Assembly: GCA_038230275.1 (NCBI GenBank)
Contig: JBBRNO010000011.1
Location: 30,434 to 94,433 of the forward strand
Length of the DNA stretch: 64,000 bases
From: JANXXV01 sp038230275
GTDB taxonomy: Bacteria > Acidobacteriota > Terriglobia > Bryobacterales > Bryobacteraceae
Direction: 5' to 3'
Shown: piece by piece, positions 60,735-64,000 of the stretch
Layout: each line of letters begins with the position of its first letter
Numbering within the stretch: the first letter of the stretch is position 1
Notes under the pieces: generated by a model
Database searches by the model: none
Told to the model about the DNA's origin: nothing
Seen by the model: the letters and a program-made list of their open reading frames with translations, nothing else
Position numbers and translations under genes: made by a program

Positions 60735-62237
60735 TCAGGTCGGCCGTACCACCGACTGCCGCCGCAGATAGTCGAACAGGGTGTCCGGCCCAAGTACGCC
60801 GCCGCCCAGGCCGCTGAGATTGATTCCGGCATACGGAACCCCATGAACGAATACGTTATGAGCGTTGATCCAACTGTTACCCGCCACCAGTGATTCAGCA
60901 ACCCGGTTGGCACGGTCCAGATCCTTTGACCAGACGCTGTTGGCCAACCCATAGCGAGAAAGGTTGACCAGATCGACCGCTTCTTGCTCCGTCCGGAACT
61001 TCATGAGATAAGAAACCGGGCCAAATATCTCCTCCCGAGCTCCTATATTGTTCGGCTCACCGGAAAGCAGAGCGGGCTTGACGTAGAAACCTTGCTCGTA
61101 CCCAGGGACCTGCCCCGCGCCGCCTTCCAGCACCGCGGTGGCTCCCTCGTTCGTGCTCTTTTGAAGATAGCCCAGTACGCGGTCTTTCTGTTTCTGACTG
61201 ACCACTGGTCCCATTTCGGTCTGCGCGTCGCCGCCGTAGCCGAGTTTCACGGACTTCATTCGCTCTCGCGCACATTCCACAAAGGAATCGTAGATACTTT
61301 CGTGTACCAGCCAGCGGGTTGCCGTACAACAAACCTGGCCACTGTTCAGTGTTACGGCGCCAGCCAGCGCGTGCGCGGTCGCCTCCACCTCGCTATCCTC
61401 GAATACCACCGCAGCGCCTTTACCACCCAGTTCCAGTTTTGCGGGAACCAAGTTGCGCCCACAGGCTTCAGCTACCAGCCGGCCTACTTCCGGCGAACCC
61501 GTGAACGACATACGGGCGAGGCCCGGATGTCCAGCCAGCGCGGCACCCGCGGTTTCGCCAAGCCCGGTGACAATATTGAATATTCCATCGGGGATACCCG
61601 CTTCTTTGACCATCCGGGCGAGGTATAGGGTGGACAGCGGGGTCTCTTCGGCGGGTTTGATGACGACGGAATTTCCGGCGGCCAGCGCTGGGGAGACACC
61701 CCAACCAACCAACAGGAACGGGAAGTTCCAGGGAAATATGAAGCCGCAAACACCCTGTGGCTGCCAAACGCTGCGGGCCTCGTGTTTGGATACGGCAATT
61801 GGCTCGCGGTAGCGCACCTGTTGAGCCAGATCGGTGTAATATCGCAAAGTTTGAGAAAAGTTCTGTACGTCCCCCCGTGCCTGAGGCAACGGTTTCCCCA
61901 CGTCGAGTGATTCGATGCGGGCAATGATCTCGGCGTCCCGCTCTACAAGGTCCGCCAATCGATGCAGATAAACACCTCGCTCATGCGGCGCCATCTGCGC
62001 CCAGCCGGAGCTGCGAAATGCCTGATGCGCCGCCACAACAGCCGCGTCGATATCTTCGGCGGTTGCGCTGGGTAGCGTCGCCAGAGTCTGCCCCGATCCT
62101 GGGTCTAGCGTCACGAAACTGTGCCCGGACTTCGCCGGCACGGACCGGCCGCCAATAAATAGCGCATGCGGCTGCGCTAGAAACTGCTGTACTGCTGCCG
62201 TAGTGGCGTCTTGCGCCATAGTTGTTGATACAGCCAT
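60735..62237 (-). CDS. NAD(P)-dependent aldehyde dehydrogenase
   Basis: This 500-aa protein has the ALDH superfamily features: PWNFPFLLVGWGVSPALAAGN, catalytic Glu block LELGGKGAAVVFED, catalytic Cys block LNSGQVCCTATRWLV and C-terminal EEIFGPVSYLMKF. It matches the broad betaine/aldehyde type; the substrate is not clear from sequence. ATG 62237 has an excellent ribosome site (AAGGGAGG, six bases upstream). It stands alone. Confidence 0.93.
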   Translation of the reverse strand: MAVSTTMAQDATTAAVQQFLAQPHALFIGGRSVPAKSGHSFVTLDPGSGQTLATLPSATAEDIDAAVVAAHQAFRSSGWAQMAPHERGVYLHRLADLVERDAEIIARIESLDVGKPLPQARGDVQNFSQTLRYYTDLAQQVRYREPIAVSKHEARSVWQPQGVCGFIFPWNFPFLLVGWGVSPALAAGNSVVIKPAEETPLSTLYLARMVKEAGIPDGIFNIVTGLGETAGAALAGHPGLARMSFTGSPEVGRLVAEACGRNLVPAKLELGGKGAAVVFEDSEVEATAHALAGAVTLNSGQVCCTATRWLVHESIYDSFVECARERMKSVKLGYGGDAQTEMGPVVSQKQKDRVLGYLQKSTNEGATAVLEGGAGQVPGYEQGFYVKPALLSGEPNNIGAREEIFGPVSYLMKFRTEQEAVDLVNLSRYGLANSVWSKDLDRANRVAESLVAGNSWINAHNVFVHGVPYAGINLSGLGGGVLGPDTLFDYLRRQSVVRPT

Positions 62238-62660
62238 AGTGGACCTCCCTTAACTTGTTCGTGGATCCGTGGGCTGATCTTCTTCGGATCTGTACCCATC
62301 GATCTGAGCACAATGATATCCGTTGCGTGAAGCGATTTGGCTGAGCCTCCTTCCAACGTAATTACGAATCCGGCGACAGGCCTTTTGGACTATGGACTGG
62401 CATTGCCCTCGACAATCCCGCAGGGGCAACTGCCCCGGGCTCGCCGTATTGCGATTCTGAGACAGAATTCGCTGTCCTCGCGAGATGGCGAATCCAGTCA
62501 TGCGGCTTTTACTGGCTGTGGCCATAGTCGAGTATGCGATTTTCGTCTCGCATTTTCATCTCGTCTAGTGACCATTTGGCGCTGTCGGCAGGGTTGCTTC
62601 CAGACTTTGGCGTCACCCGGGAATTGTCAACTGCTCCCAGCCAAGGGATGCCGAATAAGT
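62238..62660. other. Gap without recognised genes
   Basis: This is the region upstream of the aldehyde dehydrogenase. Its promoter should lie here, but no convincing -35/-10 pair was found. A small GGGGC/GCCCC hairpin lies near 62422. ORFs of up to 125 codons on both strands lack ribosome sites and familiar motifs. Part may be unrecognisable remains of the receptor gene whose end lies at 62661-62856. Confidence 0.4.
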
Positions 62661-62856
62661 TCGTTGAATTTACTAAGACAGCAAGGTCCGGGAAAGCATC
62701 GGCGCCACACTTAGCTTCCAGTTCACCAACGTGTTGAACCATTTCCAACGAGCGAATCCATCGCTAAACATCGATAGCCCGGGAAGCTTCGGAGTGATCA
62801 GCGGGCAGTCGAACACTCCGAGGCAGATGGAGTTTGGGCTCCGGGTCTTCTTTTAG
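62661..62856 (+). pseudogene. C-terminal fragment of an Oar-like TonB-dependent receptor
   Basis: The frame 62677-62856 reads DSKVRESIGATLSFQFTNVL, then NHFQRANPSLNID, SPGSFGVISGQ and SNTPRQMEFGLRVFF before TAG. This is the typical C-terminus of large Acidobacteriota Oar-like receptors (FTNVLNHFQ...NTPRQMEFGLR, terminal aromatic). Just upstream the matching frame shifts (FVEFTK at 62661 in another frame) and no start, plug or barrel precedes it. It is a relic ending four bases before the convergent di-heme gene. Confidence 0.65.
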
Positions 62857-62860
62857 CGCG

Positions 62861-64000
62861 CTAGAGCGACCGCAGAAAATTGAGCAGGTCTTGCTTTTGA
62901 TCGTTAGGCAGCGCGGTGTAATTCGCCACTACCCCGCGCGCCTCCGATCCCGGGCTGTCATGCAAGCGGATTGCCTCCGCCAAGTCTTTCGTGCGGCCAT
63001 CGTGCAGCAGGAAGATCCGATCCCCAAGTCCCCACAGCGGCGCAGTGCGCCAATCCTGCCCTTGCGCCTGGCCTTGTGCGATTCCATCGTCAAGCGCTTG
63101 TCCCATGCGGTGCAGCGCAAGGTCTGAATACAGCTGCACTTCTCGATCGTTCAGCGCGGCCGATTCGGAGCGTCCGGTGCGCAGTGTTGGTGTGTGGCAA
63201 AACGCGCAGCCGGCGGACGTGAATAAAGTGCGGCCGCGGTCCTCCGAACCAGTGGCGGCCGAAGGCTCCGGCGCCGCCAGATAGCGCATGAAGAACGTGA
63301 ACAACTGCGTGTCGGAAGCGGCGCCCGTCTCGACGTTCATGCGATCTTCCGGCGAGGCCTTGGTCAGGCATTCCGGGCTTTCTTCCCGCTCCTGCGGAAA
63401 CATTTCATTGGTCACGCCAACTTCCACGTTGTAGGCTTCCCCTGAAAATATGGCGAGCGACTTATTTTGCGCCTTCCAACCGTAGCGCGTCACTGTACCG
63501 TCGTTGGCGTTCGTGTTGACGCGGCCCGTGATCCCCAGCAGCAGCTTCTGCTGTCGATTGGCATCCACGTTCGCGCGGATAGTGGAATCCAGAATCGCTT
63601 CAATCATTCCCAGCCCAAACACAGGCGTCGGAATGCGGAAGGAGAGATTCTCAGCCCTGGAGAAATCGGGTTGTTCAATCTTACAGCCGGAAGGCGCATC
63701 GCCACGGCCGCTGATGACGAAGAGCGAATGCACGCCGCCATCCGGCGACCCATCCGGCCTGCGGCGGAAGCGCACCACGCGGATCGGGCCATCCTCCCGC
63801 AGGAATGCGGGAACCTGATTCAGCGCCCCTTCCTTGGCGGCCACCGCGATCTGCGGATTGATGGCCGGGCTGGCGCCGCCAGTTGCCGGATGGGAATGGC
63901 AGCCTCCGCAGCCGTCCAGATTGAAGCGCGGACCCAGTCCGTTCTCCACCCGGTCCACTTCATCAAAGGCCTGTTTGCCCTGATTGAAATAGTTCAACTC
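62861..64000 (-). CDS. Di-heme c-type oxidoreductase (DHOR family), 5' partial
   Basis: Open to the window edge; at least 379 aa are visible (the TTG at 63997 is not the real start). Two haem c sites are seen: CGGCHSH near the visible start (FNLDGCGGCHSHPATGG) and CAFCHTP in the second half (TLFTSAGCAFCHTPTLRTG). C-terminal blocks LWGLGDRIFLLHDGRTKDLAEAI and NDQKQDLLNFLRSL match the di-haem oxidoreductase/MauG-like family. It is probably periplasmic, but its signal peptide is outside the window. Confidence 0.9.
   Translation of the reverse strand, partial: ELNYFNQGKQAFDEVDRVENGLGPRFNLDGCGGCHSHPATGGASPAINPQIAVAAKEGALNQVPAFLREDGPIRVVRFRRRPDGSPDGGVHSLFVISGRGDAPSGCKIEQPDFSRAENLSFRIPTPVFGLGMIEAILDSTIRANVDANRQQKLLLGITGRVNTNANDGTVTRYGWKAQNKSLAIFSGEAYNVEVGVTNEMFPQEREESPECLTKASPEDRMNVETGAASDTQLFTFFMRYLAAPEPSAATGSEDRGRTLFTSAGCAFCHTPTLRTGRSESAALNDREVQLYSDLALHRMGQALDDGIAQGQAQGQDWRTAPLWGLGDRIFLLHDGRTKDLAEAIRLHDSPGSEARGVVANYTALPNDQKQDLLNFLRSL

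Overview
The window is GC-rich, densely packed bacterial DNA that is mostly housekeeping and metabolic. It most resembles a soil Acidobacteriota of the Solibacter/Bryobacter type. This is inferred from the mix of families: DUF1501, tannase-family esterase, ThuA, Tat-exported sugar-isomerase-like proteins, a PrsT-like TPR lipoprotein, and relics of Oar-type TonB-dependent receptors. No tRNA, rRNA, CRISPR array, phage or intact insertion sequence was seen.

Layout. 1-4.4 kb: 3' part of a DUF1501 gene, two tandem DUF418 membrane proteins and a GmhB-like phosphatase. 4.4-13.7 kb: a nitrate assimilation operon: a DmsB-DmsC fusion, nasA, nirB, nirD, narK and an outer-membrane porin. Its first five genes overlap by 4 bp each, and a sigma-54-like promoter lies upstream. 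13.7-23.8 kb: small enzymes (DinB, UxuA-like, GT39, HIT-like, altronate dehydratase, Kbl/BioF-type synthase, terpenoid-cyclase-fold protein, DUF362) and a Flp pilin with a clear terminator. 23.8-29.6 kb, minus strand: TolC-family protein, PrsT-like TPR lipoprotein, CAAX-protease-like membrane protein and LarA-like protein. 29.9-33.4 kb: fumC, tannase-family esterase, VOC protein.

33.7-36.4 kb: a MoxR-type AAA+ ATPase translationally overlapped with a 612-aa protein of unrecognised family, the best candidate for an undescribed system. 36.4-43.0 kb: aquaglyceroporin, then yceD-rpmF-plsX-dsbD and an M28 peptidase. 43.0-49.3 kb, minus strand: the flagellar basal-body/export operon flgB-flgC-fliE-fliF-fliG-fliH-fliI-fliJ. 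49.4-64 kb: YkgJ, a second GT39, an M15-like protein, HIT, HDOD, an exported methyltransferase, lipoproteins, comM, pentapeptide-repeat protein, ThuA, aldehyde dehydrogenase and a di-heme c protein running off the right edge.

The nitrate operon reads as a full route: a porin for the outer membrane, NarK across the inner membrane, NasA to nitrite, NirBD to ammonium. The DmsBC fusion suggests that electrons for NasA come from the quinol pool.

Several gene remnants hide in apparent gaps: two TonB-dependent receptor fragments, an internally deleted M24 peptidase and a frameshifted DUF4347/caspase-like gene. Four gene boundaries also carry 14-16 bp tandem duplications.
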